Notes: generated from the sequence alone by a model not told the origin. Shown: positions 1 to 7,468, counted from the first letter of the stretch. The stretch is DNA of 24,095 nt from SZUA-287 sp036397975 (GCA_036397975.1 DASWHW010000190.1:1-24095); one strand, 5' to 3'. Translations and numbers: made by a program.

Positions 1-410
1 ATGTTTTCCGGCTTGATATCCCGATGCACAATGCCCTTCTCATGCGCTGCCGCCAATCCATCAGCGATCTGAACACCGATGTCAATTGCTGATTTCGGAT
101 TGACGATGTGGGATTTGGTTCTATCACGAAGGGTCTGTCCATCAACAAACTCCATCACGATGAACATCTGACCTTCGTGTTCCTGAATGTCATGGATCGT
201 GCAGACGTTTGGGTGGTTCAGTGCAGAGGCCGCCTTTGCTTCCTGGATGAAGCGCGCTTTGTCCTGTTCAGAGGCATTGAGATGGGACGGTAGGAATTTG
301 AGGGCGACCGTGCGGTCGAGCTTCGTATCCTCGGCTTTGTAGACTATTCCCATCCCCCCTTCCCCCAATTTTTCCAGGATCCGGTAATGCGAAACAGTCT
401 TATTAATCAT
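1..410 (-). CDS. Hanks-type serine/threonine protein kinase, N-terminal part (cut by window edge)
   Basis: Reading the minus strand from the ATG at 410 gives 136 codons that stay open to the window edge. The sequence starts MINKTVSHYRILEKLG and shows the glycine-rich ATP loop GEGGMGIVY (about residues 17-25), the ATP-anchoring lysine in VALKFL, the hinge region IVMEFVDG, and the catalytic-loop start GIVHRDIKPEN just before the cut. This is the N-lobe and the start of the C-lobe of a PknB-like kinase, which phosphorylates Ser/Thr on protein targets. The DFG loop and everything downstream lie outside the window. It follows, on the same strand, a SpoIIE-type phosphatase operon, so kinase and phosphatase may share a signalling pathway (inference). 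A candidate promoter (448-476) suggests it can be transcribed on its own. Family assignment is very secure; the target is unknown. Confidence 0.95.
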   Translation of the reverse strand, partial: MINKTVSHYRILEKLGEGGMGIVYKAEDTKLDRTVALKFLPSHLNASEQDKARFIQEAKAASALNHPNVCTIHDIQEHEGQMFIVMEFVDGQTLRDRTKSHIVNPKSAIDIGVQIADGLAAAHEKGIVHRDIKPEN

Positions 411-447
411 AAGATGGATCTTCTCAGATATGTTTGTAATTCAGGAA

Positions 448-476
448 ATGATAATGAACGCAAGAAGGGTTGACGA
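448..476 (-). promoter_or_regulatory. Candidate sigma70-type promoter for the Ser/Thr kinase gene
   Basis: On the minus strand, TCGTCA (-35, 4/6 to TTGACA) and TATCAT (-10, 5/6 to TATAAT) are separated by exactly 17 bp. They would give a leader of about 30 nt before the kinase ATG at 410. Found by eye, not tested. Confidence 0.4.
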
Positions 477-646
477 TGACTGGGAAGAACATTCCACGTT
501 AATTTCGTAAGAGAAAAAAGAGGAGACCTAATCATGTACCAGAGAACATCCTTTTGAGGACCTGTAAACCTGCGTTTGCTTTCGAAAAATCAAGCGCTGG
601 CATTTCGGAGCAAGTGAGGGCGGGACAACAAACCCGAGGGACCCGA

Positions 647-1009
647 TTAGTTCATGATATGGACCGGGACAAAGATGATGCGCTGGACAGCGCTGGTAAT
701 CACCCTGTTGCCGAATTCAATGCTGAGGCCGATAGCAGCAATAACATCCACTTTAATAGCACTCCCGCCCCAAGTACAACCGGCGATGGTCGTTTGCATA
801 GGAGCAACGCCCTTGCGATCGAACCACCCCCCTGAGACTGCAAAACATCCGTCGCGTAGAGCGTGAATCGTGTACTTCGAGTTGGACGTTTTCACAACGA
901 TAATATCGCCAGGGCGCAGCAATGATTTCTGAATCGTCTGCAGGTGCGATGCGTGTTCCGTCAGCCTCTGGAGAGTGAATCCGCCTGCTTTGTTCATACC
1001 GGTTTTCAT
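647..1009 (-). CDS. Small conserved-looking protein of unknown function (120 aa)
   Basis: I do not recognise a named domain. The protein begins MKTGMNKAGGFTLQRLTEHA and has a helical N-terminal third, then a strand-rich core (GDIIVVKT, YTIHALRDGCFAVSGGWFDRKG) and a Gly/Trp/Cys stretch TIAGCTWGGSAIKVD ending in a hydrophobic tail. No signal peptide or convincing membrane helix is visible, so it is probably cytosolic. Its start overlaps the stop of the upstream ABM-domain gene in an ATGA arrangement (1006-1009), a classic sign of translational coupling, which strongly supports it as a real gene. It is the third gene of the phosphatase operon. A second in-frame ATG at codon 5 is a possible alternative start. 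Confidence 0.8.
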   Translation of the reverse strand: MKTGMNKAGGFTLQRLTEHASHLQTIQKSLLRPGDIIVVKTSNSKYTIHALRDGCFAVSGGWFDRKGVAPMQTTIAGCTWGGSAIKVDVIAAIGLSIEFGNRVITSAVQRIIFVPVHIMN

Positions 1010-1758
1010 GCGAAACTCTTTCCAGCAAGAACATCATAGCTTTCCACGACGGGATCTTCGCTCGTTGCGGTGGGGCCTTCCTCCCGGTTCTGGAGACGCC
1101 ACTGAAACAGTCCGGCAAGAGTATGTTTTGTGGAGTTCAACAGTTCGGGGAACATCTTTCCCCGTTCGTATGTTTCCGCATCCTGTTTGCTATCCCACAC
1201 CGTCACGGAGATAACGTCGTTTTTTCGTCCGGCATTCTGCGTCAAAAATACATAGCGACAGCCCCGGAGTGAGCGTAATGTTGGGAGTACCGTGTTCCGA
1301 TAAATGCTCTTAAACTCGTCGAGCTTGCCGTCCGCAATTTTGAGCGCAACGATGCGGAGCCATAGACCTTGGGGTACTTTGTCCTTAAACGTTGGGGTCT
1401 CGGTAGATTCTTCAACCGAATAATGTTCCACCACCGGGTCTTCCGGGACGGAGACATATTCAAGGGTTAGGTCCTCCGACAATTGCAAACGCGATTCAGA
1501 TGATTCCGACAAAAAGGGGCGCAGCTCACTCAGCAACACCTGAAACAGCCCTCCTCCTTCAAACGAGAGACCGTCCAACTCGGTCGACCAAAGCGTCATC
1601 GAGATGCATTGGGGCTGGTGATTGCTGCTGTGCATCAGACCGGCATACAGACAACCATCAACTTTTGACAAGGCTGGAATCACCCGTTGAGAATAGTGAC
1701 GTTGCAGATGTTCAAGCTTCCCTTCCCTGACCTTCATGTGTACCATTCGCATATACAT
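1006..1758 (-). CDS. Tandem ABM-like (dimeric alpha/beta-barrel) domain protein
   Basis: The 250-aa protein contains two copies of an antibiotic-biosynthesis-monooxygenase-like fold. Module 1 (about residues 3-115) has MVHMKVREGKLEHLQRHY, then VIPALSKVDGCLYAGL, then ISMTLWST. Module 2 (about 130-250) repeats this with IVALKIADGKLDEFKSIY, VLPTLRSLRGCRYVFL and ISVTVWDS. Both modules end in the same tail motif (SVPEDPVVEHYSV and ATSEDPVVESYDV). Such a pair can form within one chain the barrel that single-domain relatives make as dimers. Members are small-molecule oxygenases or simply ligand-binding proteins; the substrate cannot be told. The start is fixed by a strong GAGGAGG Shine-Dalgarno just upstream (1759-1770 region). 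It lies 48 bp after the GAF-SpoIIE phosphatase and overlaps the next gene by ATGA. Confidence 0.85.
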   Translation of the reverse strand: MYMRMVHMKVREGKLEHLQRHYSQRVIPALSKVDGCLYAGLMHSSNHQPQCISMTLWSTELDGLSFEGGGLFQVLLSELRPFLSESSESRLQLSEDLTLEYVSVPEDPVVEHYSVEESTETPTFKDKVPQGLWLRIVALKIADGKLDEFKSIYRNTVLPTLRSLRGCRYVFLTQNAGRKNDVISVTVWDSKQDAETYERGKMFPELLNSTKHTLAGLFQWRLQNREEGPTATSEDPVVESYDVLAGKSFA

Positions 1759-1806
1759 GGAGTCCTCCTCAGAAAAGAATTGGAATCGTGATCACGACCG
1801 CGATCC

Positions 1807-3108
1807 TTACGCGGTCCGTTTGACAACAACAAGTGTCATATCATCCATTTGCGGAGCAGTGTTCACATGGGACCGAACGTCCCCAACGATTTTCTCAATA
1901 ATCTCAGTTGCGCTCGCATGAATGTTCGCAGTGATAATCTTCTCCAGTCTCTCCTCGCCGTACTGCTGATGCTGTATGTCCATTGCCTCTCCAATACCAT
2001 CGGAACAGATCACCAGCACATCACCTGTTTGGAGAGCAATCGTCTCTTCTTCGAAGGGAAAATCTTCGAGCATCCCAACTGCGAGACCGCCGGTCTTGAG
2101 TCTCATTGCCGGCTCGTGTTCTCGAATCAGGAATGGAAAATCGTGACCTGCATTTGTAAAGGTAAGCGAGTGGTCATTGAGATCAAGAAGGCAGTAAAAC
2201 AAAGTTGCAAATTTTTCAGGACCGGTGCTCTGGAAGAGAAGTTTGTTTGAAATTCGAACACATTTTTGTGGGGATGGATTGGAAAAAATTTGACTCCGGA
2301 GCGTGGCCTGCAAGTTTGCCATTAGCAAGGACGCAGGAAGACCTTTCCCCGAGACGTCGCCTAGACAGATCGCAATGCGGTTGTTTTCCTCCGGGATAAA
2401 ATCAAAGTGGTCGCCGCCAACGATTTGCGCAGGGATGTTCTTCCCGGCGATTTCGTATCCGGGGATGATTGGCGATGTCTGTGGGAGAAGGCCGCTCTGA
2501 ATACGCGCAGCAAGACTCACTTCTTCCTGCATTTTCAGAAACTGTTTCTCTCTTTCATTGAGCCGGGCATTCTCCACAATCTGCGCAGACTGCGCGGCAA
2601 TGATGGCAAGAAGCCTCTGGTCGTCGTCGGTGAATTCTCTCCCATCCTTCCGATTATAGATCGTGAGCACGCCCCGCAGCTCCGATTTCAACATGAGCGG
2701 TACGCAGAGAAGAGAACTGATCGACTCATCCCACTTGACGCCGCGGAACCGTTCGTCGGAGCGGGGAGTATTGACCGTCAGGGGCTTCTTGTTCAAATGC
2801 ATCCATCCGATCAGCGCTTGATTGAGATGGAATTGTTCATGTTCACTCGATGACGTGTTTGCGCGGACAAGCGTCTTCATCGGATCGACCGCGCTCTGCT
2901 CCACCAACGTGATAACGCCCTGCTCCCCGTGAACTGCCCGGAGGGAACGACGGATAATTGTCCCCATAATCTCTTCAGGATCCATGGATGCGCTGATCGC
3001 TCGAGCAAGATCATTGATCACGGTCAACTCTTCCACTGCCCGGCGAAGACGTTGATTCTCCTCTTTCAGCGAAGCGACATCGAGAGAAAGTGTGTCAGAC
3101 ACTGCCAT
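1807..3108 (-). CDS. GAF-SpoIIE (PP2C-type) serine/threonine phosphatase, RsbU-like
   Basis: This 433-aa cytosolic signalling protein has a predicted coiled coil (about residues 12-40), a GAF sensor domain (about 41-180), a short linker helix (EEVSLAARIQSGLLP) and a C-terminal SpoIIE/PP2C phosphatase domain (about 200-433). The metal-binding and core motifs are present: GGDHFDF (231-237), GDVSGKG (250-256), NAGHDFP (319-325), CSDGIGEA (368-375) and MDDMT (421-425). The first motif has His where GGD(Y/F)(Y/F)D is usual. Relatives dephosphorylate anti-sigma-factor antagonists (STAS proteins) in partner-switching cascades, or other phosphoproteins. No STAS or anti-sigma gene is in the window, so the partner is unknown. 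It is first gene of an operon with the ABM protein and the 120-aa protein, and has a good upstream promoter. Confidence 0.95.
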   Translation of the reverse strand: MAVSDTLSLDVASLKEENQRLRRAVEELTVINDLARAISASMDPEEIMGTIIRRSLRAVHGEQGVITLVEQSAVDPMKTLVRANTSSSEHEQFHLNQALIGWMHLNKKPLTVNTPRSDERFRGVKWDESISSLLCVPLMLKSELRGVLTIYNRKDGREFTDDDQRLLAIIAAQSAQIVENARLNEREKQFLKMQEEVSLAARIQSGLLPQTSPIIPGYEIAGKNIPAQIVGGDHFDFIPEENNRIAICLGDVSGKGLPASLLMANLQATLRSQIFSNPSPQKCVRISNKLLFQSTGPEKFATLFYCLLDLNDHSLTFTNAGHDFPFLIREHEPAMRLKTGGLAVGMLEDFPFEEETIALQTGDVLVICSDGIGEAMDIQHQQYGEERLEKIITANIHASATEIIEKIVGDVRSHVNTAPQMDDMTLVVVKRTA

Positions 3109-3198
3109 GTGATTCCGGATTAGGATCGTTCGGTTTCGGCTGGTGAATTTCCGTCAAAGCAGCCCTTTGCCTTGATAGAGGGGGTTAAGCGCTTCCAT

Positions 3199-3227
3199 AG
3201 TATAGCAAATTGGCCGTCATAATTCAA
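3199..3227 (-). promoter_or_regulatory. Sigma70-type promoter for the GAF-SpoIIE phosphatase operon
   Basis: On the minus strand TTGAAT (-35, 4/6) and TATACT (-10, 5/6) are separated by exactly 17 bp. Transcription would start near 3190, leaving a leader of about 80 nt before the ATG at 3108. It lies in the only gap between this operon and the PhoD-like gene. Confidence 0.6.
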
Positions 3228-3305
3228 AGCATATTCACCGTATTGTGACTATTACGCCCTCAAGTGAAGGGTATTTAAAAACTCGCAAATGTTTTCACTC
3301 AGGTA

Positions 3306-4658
3306 TTATTTCACCTTCAAGTCGCGAGCCTGGATTTCTTGTGACCAGAGTACCTTTCCCTTCTTGTCATAACATTCCATCACCAAACGCCTGTCGGTTC
3401 GTGGACCATCAAACTTCAGCAATGCAAAGTTATGTTCAAATACCGATTTCGTCTCGTCGTAAAAGGAAGGTGGGGTGCCTTCGATCCTGTAAATGCCGGC
3501 GGTCAGCGACGAGCTCGTTAGATCATACAGAGGGTAGAACAAAGAGTCTCGCAGGGTGGTGAGTTGGGTGGAATGGATGTCTCCCGAAATGCAGACGATA
3601 CCCTCGATCTTTTGGTCTTTGATCCAACGGATGAGTCCATGATACTCACCCGGATAATTGCACAAAGCCTCGTGTTTGCTTGCCGGCGCAAGTATCTGGT
3701 TGCCGTTAACAATAATTTTGAACGGTGCTTTGCTCTGTGAGAGCGACTCCTTGAGCCATGCAAATTGATCATTGCCAAACATTGCTTTCGAATCATCCTT
3801 TGGCATTTCGTTCGGAGATCGGTGATAACGATCGTCGAGAAGAAAGAACTCAACGTCCGCCCACAAAAACCGACCGAAGATTCCGGAGATCTCCGCAGTC
3901 CCATAAGTATGATTTGCCCAAAAGATCTTGAAAATATCAAGAGCGTCCTCTCTCAGGGAGAACGTTCTGTCGGAGTTATCGGGGCCAAAGTCGTGATCGT
4001 CCCAAATCGCATAGTTATGGGCTGCACCCAGGAGCGGTTGCATTTCCGGAAGTGCCCGCGTATGGCCGTTCCGATACTTCATGCGATCCACAGACGTATA
4101 GTCAATCTCTCTATAGTAAGTGTTATCCCCGAGCCAGAGCATGAGGTCTGGCGACTTCTCAGCAATTGCAGTGAAGATTTCATAATCCGACCCGTAAGGA
4201 GTGCCGGGTCGATCATCAGGAGGGTCGTTGATGTATGCGCATGATCCAAGCGCAACGCTGAATGAGGGGGGATCTTTTCTCCACTGCCAGAGCTGTTGTG
4301 TCTGAAATCGTAGCGGATACGGTCGGGCAACAACGCGTCCATCCAGCATGAGCTCATACTCAAAGTGCTGACCTTCTTTCAACCCACTAATACGTGTATG
4401 AGCAATGAAATCTGAGTTTCTGGTGACCCGCTGTGACTCTGTTGTCCGAGCACTTTGTGGATTCCCCGCTTCCCAAAACCGATATTGCAATTCTGCGGGC
4501 CCCGTCATTTGAACCCATAGCATCACTTCCGTCATTTCAGAGTATCCGACCATAGGCCCCGATCGTAACGTCCCTTTTTCCTCACCAAGACTCGAAAGGT
4601 TTAAGAGAAAACAAAGAAGCGTGATGTAGAGGATGCATAAGTAGAGGTGGTTCGTCAT
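3306..4658 (-). CDS. PhoD-like alkaline phosphatase/phosphodiesterase, exported
   Basis: The 450-aa protein has an N-terminal hydrophobic signal sequence (about residues 5-24), a small beta-sandwich N-terminal domain (about 30-125) and a metallophosphatase domain. Visible motifs are ALGSCAYIND (136-145), LGDNTYY (176-182), WDDHDFGPD (219-227), LLDDRYHR (273-280), VNGNQI (317-322) and SGDIHST (358-364). This is the order expected of the PhoD family, whose Fe/Ca-type enzymes hydrolyse phosphate mono- and diesters outside the cytoplasm. Unlike many PhoD proteins the leader has no twin-arginine motif and looks like a Sec signal, which is odd for this family. The start is set by TAAGGAGA just upstream of the ATG and by a good promoter at 4703-4731. 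It is a single-gene unit as far as I can see; whether phosphate starvation controls it is unknown. Confidence 0.92.
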   Translation of the reverse strand: MTNHLYLCILYITLLCFLLNLSSLGEEKGTLRSGPMVGYSEMTEVMLWVQMTGPAELQYRFWEAGNPQSARTTESQRVTRNSDFIAHTRISGLKEGQHFEYELMLDGRVVARPYPLRFQTQQLWQWRKDPPSFSVALGSCAYINDPPDDRPGTPYGSDYEIFTAIAEKSPDLMLWLGDNTYYREIDYTSVDRMKYRNGHTRALPEMQPLLGAAHNYAIWDDHDFGPDNSDRTFSLREDALDIFKIFWANHTYGTAEISGIFGRFLWADVEFFLLDDRYHRSPNEMPKDDSKAMFGNDQFAWLKESLSQSKAPFKIIVNGNQILAPASKHEALCNYPGEYHGLIRWIKDQKIEGIVCISGDIHSTQLTTLRDSLFYPLYDLTSSSLTAGIYRIEGTPPSFYDETKSVFEHNFALLKFDGPRTDRRLVMECYDKKGKVLWSQEIQARDLKVK

Positions 4659-4702
4659 CAGGTCTCCTTATTGTCGCCGATGTTCAAATTCGGACTGAAA
4701 AC

Positions 4703-4731
4703 AAAATAGCAAAACTCAAGTTACCTGACAA
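4703..4731 (-). promoter_or_regulatory. Sigma70-type promoter for the PhoD-like gene
   Basis: On the minus strand TTGTCA (-35, 5/6) and TATTTT (-10, 4/6) are exactly 17 bp apart. The implied start is near 4695, about 37 nt before the PhoD ATG, with the TAAGGAGA ribosome site in between. Confidence 0.6.
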
Positions 4732-4742
4732 GAGGCATAAGT

Positions 4743-4770
4743 TGGGAAAAACGTTCCATCTGGGAAAAAC
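4743..4770. repeat. Two direct repeats of TGGGAAAAAC, possible activator site
   Basis: Identical 10-mers lie at 4743-4752 and 4761-4770, 18 bp start to start. They sit upstream of both -35 boxes of two divergent promoters (4726-4731 on minus, 4813-4818 on plus), where a shared activator could bind. The role is inference. Confidence 0.4.
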
Positions 4771-4812
4771 CACCACGCTGTGCCAATGGTCAAACCGGAC
4801 GCAGAAGCAGTC

Positions 4813-4841
4813 TTGACTTATCTCAAGATCATGCGTACATT
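4813..4841 (+). promoter_or_regulatory. Sigma70-type promoter for pilin-like cassette 1
   Basis: TTGACT (-35, 5/6) and TACATT (-10, 4/6) are exactly 17 bp apart. Transcription would begin near 4848, giving a leader of about 140 nt with two small hairpins before the first gene at 4990. Confidence 0.5.
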
Positions 4842-4989
4842 TAGTCAGCATATCAATGGGGGTGTCCTCTTAAGCCTTTCCTACAAGCACCCCGGGATTA
4901 CACACACATTATTAGCCTTCAGGAATGCGTCTGAAGAGTGCAGAGATATTCACAAGCTGTACGACAGCATCACCTAGATAGGGACTCGG

Positions 4990-5511
4990 ATGTCAACCGG
5001 TCAAACAATACTGGTGATTTTTGCCGGAATCTTGCTCACAACGATTCTGGTAAATTTCTACAGACTCCTTGCCAATAACAATGACGATCTCTCTCTCAGT
5101 GAGGAGAGGATTGTTGCGACAACCATTGGATCTTCTTTCATCGAGTTCGCAAACGGACTGGATTTTGATCAGGCCACCGTCAATTCAGCAAGCGCCATTC
5201 ACAATGTTTCGGCTTTAACGGACCCCTCGTCATTGGGAATGGATACTGTCTCCACCATGTCGGGCTTCGACGATATTGACGACTTCAACGGATATGAAGT
5301 CGAACGCGATGGTGGTGGCAGCAACGGACGCTACAAGTCTCGTTTCAAGGTCTACTACGTCGATCCAGAAAACATTGGAATCCCCGCGGGAGGAAAGACA
5401 TTTCTGAAACGGATGGATATTTCTATCTGGCGAATTGACAATTACGTACCAGGTAATCGGGTGGACACACTTCGTTTGTTTACCACTCTTGGATACTTTC
5501 GATTTAATTAG
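4990..5511 (+). CDS. Cassette 1 gene A: PilV-like minor-pilin-like membrane protein
   Basis: This 173-aa protein begins MSTGQTILVIFAGILLTTIL, a single hydrophobic helix followed by an exported domain, the layout of a type IV pilin or pseudopilin. It lacks the basic leader and the Glu5 of normal prepilins. After the helix comes VATTIGSSFIEFANGLDFD (about residues 40-58), similar in position to the post-helix region of PilV/GspI proteins. The acidic motif FDDIDDFNG (about 95-103) is shared with both paralogs, as is a strand-rich tail ending KRMDISIWR...GYFRFN. It is the first gene of cassette 1, followed after 22 bp by gene B. Paralogs are at 7755-8285 and 10540-11109. The PilV-like label rests on gene order and layout rather than on a strong sequence match. 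Confidence 0.8.
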   Translation: MSTGQTILVIFAGILLTTILVNFYRLLANNNDDLSLSEERIVATTIGSSFIEFANGLDFDQATVNSASAIHNVSALTDPSSLGMDTVSTMSGFDDIDDFNGYEVERDGGGSNGRYKSRFKVYYVDPENIGIPAGGKTFLKRMDISIWRIDNYVPGNRVDTLRLFTTLGYFRFN

Positions 5512-5533
5512 TCGTTGAGAAGGGTAGTTCTGT

Positions 5534-6148
5534 ATGGCCACATTTATGGACATTATTCTTTCCTCTTTTATAGGGGCAACGCTGCTCATCATTATGCTTA
5601 CCACCAACGACATCGCTATGGAGAACTCAGCTTTGGCGAATGGCGAACAGCAGGTGCAGGAGGCATTGATCTCCACGACACAGTATCTTGAGGGAGAACT
5701 CCGCAACATGGGATTCGGAGTACCGGATACACAACGGGTGGTAACTCTCGCTGACTCATCTACAGTCCGGTACCGTGTTGATCTTCCGCCTCTGGGAGTC
5801 ATTGATACCGTCGGCTTCTATATCGGAAACACGAATGAACTCATTGATACTCCAAATGAGCAAGATCGCTTCCTGTATCGTCAGGTAAATGGTGGTCAGC
5901 CCTTTATTATGGGAGTGGTAACCCAGTTTCACCTGCGGTATTTTGATCGTGCCGGAGCACTTCTTTCAATGCCCGTACTGGGGACCGATCTGAAGAAGAT
6001 CTATGAAATAGAATCGACGGTGGAAGTTCAGAATTCATACGCTCTTTATCGCAAACAGGACCAAGTCCTCTCGGGAGAACGAGACGCCCTCTATTCATCA
6101 GTCCTTTGGAAACAGACACGGCTTGCGTCGCAAAACTTGCGAAGGTAA
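5534..6148 (+). CDS. Cassette 1 gene B: PilW-like minor-pilin-like membrane protein
   Basis: The 204-aa protein has an N-terminal hydrophobic helix (about residues 5-25) and then QVQEALISTTQYLEGELRN followed by MGFGVPD. This closely follows the PilW pattern, in which an amphipathic helix ends in an ...RxxGFG-type turn. A beta-rich domain follows, with DRFLYRQVNGG (about residues 113-123) and FHLRYFD, and a conserved C-terminus LWKQTRLASQNLRR seen in all three paralogs. The FHLRYFD element also resembles the core strand of PilW-like proteins (family knowledge). No prepilin-peptidase site is visible. It lies between gene A (22 bp) and gene C (30 bp) on the same strand, with AGGG upstream of the ATG as a modest ribosome site. 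Confidence 0.85.
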   Translation: MATFMDIILSSFIGATLLIIMLTTNDIAMENSALANGEQQVQEALISTTQYLEGELRNMGFGVPDTQRVVTLADSSTVRYRVDLPPLGVIDTVGFYIGNTNELIDTPNEQDRFLYRQVNGGQPFIMGVVTQFHLRYFDRAGALLSMPVLGTDLKKIYEIESTVEVQNSYALYRKQDQVLSGERDALYSSVLWKQTRLASQNLRR

Positions 6149-6178
6149 AGCGATTCCACATTTAATGGTGATTCAACT

Positions 6179-7468
6179 ATGACAGGAAAGTCAGCGCTCA
6201 TACTCGTCGCAGGATTCGGATTTATCCTGTCCTATATCTCGATGAATATCAGCAAGATAGGAAAGATGTCGAATCATAGCAGCTCGCTCTATTACGAGTC
6301 GGAGGTTGCTCACAATCTCGCCATTGCCGGGGCACAGGTTGGACTGTCGAAAGTATTTCAGGATACCGCATGGTACGGTCCCGCAATTCATGTGGACATG
6401 AGACCATTTAATATCCCGGGTGAATATACCGTGGAGCGCGATGGGCCACTCATCAGAAGCACATCCAAATATCAGTCGTTTGATGAAGAATTGCAGTACT
6501 CGGTCACCGTCTATCTCGCACATAATGCGAATCAGAGTTTTTCGTTGTTTGCCTGGATGACCAATAGTGAGAACGGGGTGCAATGGATAACCGGCGATAC
6601 TGTGTGGGGCCGGGTGCACACAAATGATCTGATCAACGTCAACGGCTCTCCTACCTTCATGCGAAAGGTGACAACCGTTCATGGTTTCAACGCGAACCCC
6701 GGCACGAGTCCCAACGACGGAAATTACGCGGAGAATTGGGAGACGGGAGTTGACAGTGTAATCTTTCCTGCGAATCTCTCTGAACTTCTCGGTGCAGCGA
6801 ATGACTCAAGCGCTGGCGGTCGACATTATACGACAGACATTTGGGTGACATTGAGCCCGGGAAATATCTCGATCAGCGGTGACGGAAGAGTTTATGTGCG
6901 CGAAACACAGGCAGGCCTACCAATTGATTCGATTCTGCTTGATCCTGGCACGTTCAATGGCGTTATCCTTGGTGATCACCATGTCAATGTTCTTGGTACC
7001 CTTGACGGTCGACTGACCATTGCTTCGAATGACGAGATATTCATACAGGATAATATCCTTTACCAGGACGATCCTCGCGTTCTCTCTTCTTCGGACGATA
7101 TGCTTGGCCTCGTTGCCGAAGGTTCTATCATAGTAGCAGATAATACGGAGAACCAAACTGACTGCGTGATTCAGGCGAGCATTTTCTCACGGACCGATTC
7201 CTTTAAGGCGGAGGATTATAATAACGGCGTCCAGAGAGGAACCTTAACGATCCTTGGCTCTATTGTTCAGAACCGTCTCGGGCCTGTTGGAACACATAGT
7301 GCTGGCGTTCTCACGAGCGGCTACCTGAAGCGTTATAGCTACGATGACCGATTGGCAAATCCGAATGTTCGCCCTCCATTCTATCCGAGCTTCTGGTCAC
7401 GCACATTCCCTGTAACCGGTTGGTGGGAGACGTATCATCTGCCGAATTATGGAAAGTTCGATTTGTAA
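6179..7468 (+). CDS. Cassette 1 gene C: PilX-like protein with large beta-rich C-terminal region
   Basis: The 429-aa protein starts MTGKSALILVAGFGFILSYI, then SEVAHNLAIAGAQVGLSKVF (about 41-60), matching the PilX/GspK-type helix in which small residues (A..nlAiaGA) line one face. A conserved block WITGDTVWGRVHTND (about 136-150) plus VNGSPTFMRKVTT follows, then short strands of beta-helix type (for example NVLGTLDGRLTIAS) and a C-terminal NVRPPFYPSFWSRTF...GWWETY. The HxN block recalls the DUF4900 type of PilX-like proteins, but I cannot confirm that by search. It is the last gene of cassette 1 and is followed 25 bp later by a terminator. There is no clear Shine-Dalgarno. Role: probably a tip or surface component of a pilus-like complex (inference). 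Confidence 0.83.
   Translation: MTGKSALILVAGFGFILSYISMNISKIGKMSNHSSSLYYESEVAHNLAIAGAQVGLSKVFQDTAWYGPAIHVDMRPFNIPGEYTVERDGPLIRSTSKYQSFDEELQYSVTVYLAHNANQSFSLFAWMTNSENGVQWITGDTVWGRVHTNDLINVNGSPTFMRKVTTVHGFNANPGTSPNDGNYAENWETGVDSVIFPANLSELLGAANDSSAGGRHYTTDIWVTLSPGNISISGDGRVYVRETQAGLPIDSILLDPGTFNGVILGDHHVNVLGTLDGRLTIASNDEIFIQDNILYQDDPRVLSSSDDMLGLVAEGSIIVADNTENQTDCVIQASIFSRTDSFKAEDYNNGVQRGTLTILGSIVQNRLGPVGTHSAGVLTSGYLKRYSYDDRLANPNVRPPFYPSFWSRTFPVTGWWETYHLPNYGKFDL

Larger units (their letters stand above)
4659..4989. other. Divergent intergenic control region between PhoD-like gene and pilin-like cassette 1
   Basis: This 331-bp gap carries the PhoD promoter on the minus strand, a promoter for cassette 1 on the plus strand (4813-4841) and, midway between them, two direct copies of TGGGAAAAAC. 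The cassette 1 leader contains two small perfect hairpins: CTTCAG/CTGAAG at 4917-4936 and GCTGT/ACAGC at 4956-4968, the latter just before the first pilin-like gene. A 65-codon open frame (GTG 4780, ATG 4786, stop at 4977) crosses the region, but it lacks a ribosome site, contains the promoter, and resembles nothing I know, so I do not call it a gene. Confidence 0.6.

Noticed and set aside
3241..3275. CCCT/AGGG hairpin downstream of the PhoD-like gene
   Set aside because: The stem has only four pairs and no T-run on the minus strand, so it is not a convincing terminator.
4780..4977. 65-codon open frame upstream of cassette 1
   Set aside because: It has no ribosome site, contains the cassette 1 promoter boxes and leader hairpins, and resembles no protein I know. 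I treat it as chance.
5230..5802. 190-codon antisense frame across genes A and B of cassette 1
   Set aside because: It spans two real genes and their gap and has no domain or ribosome site.
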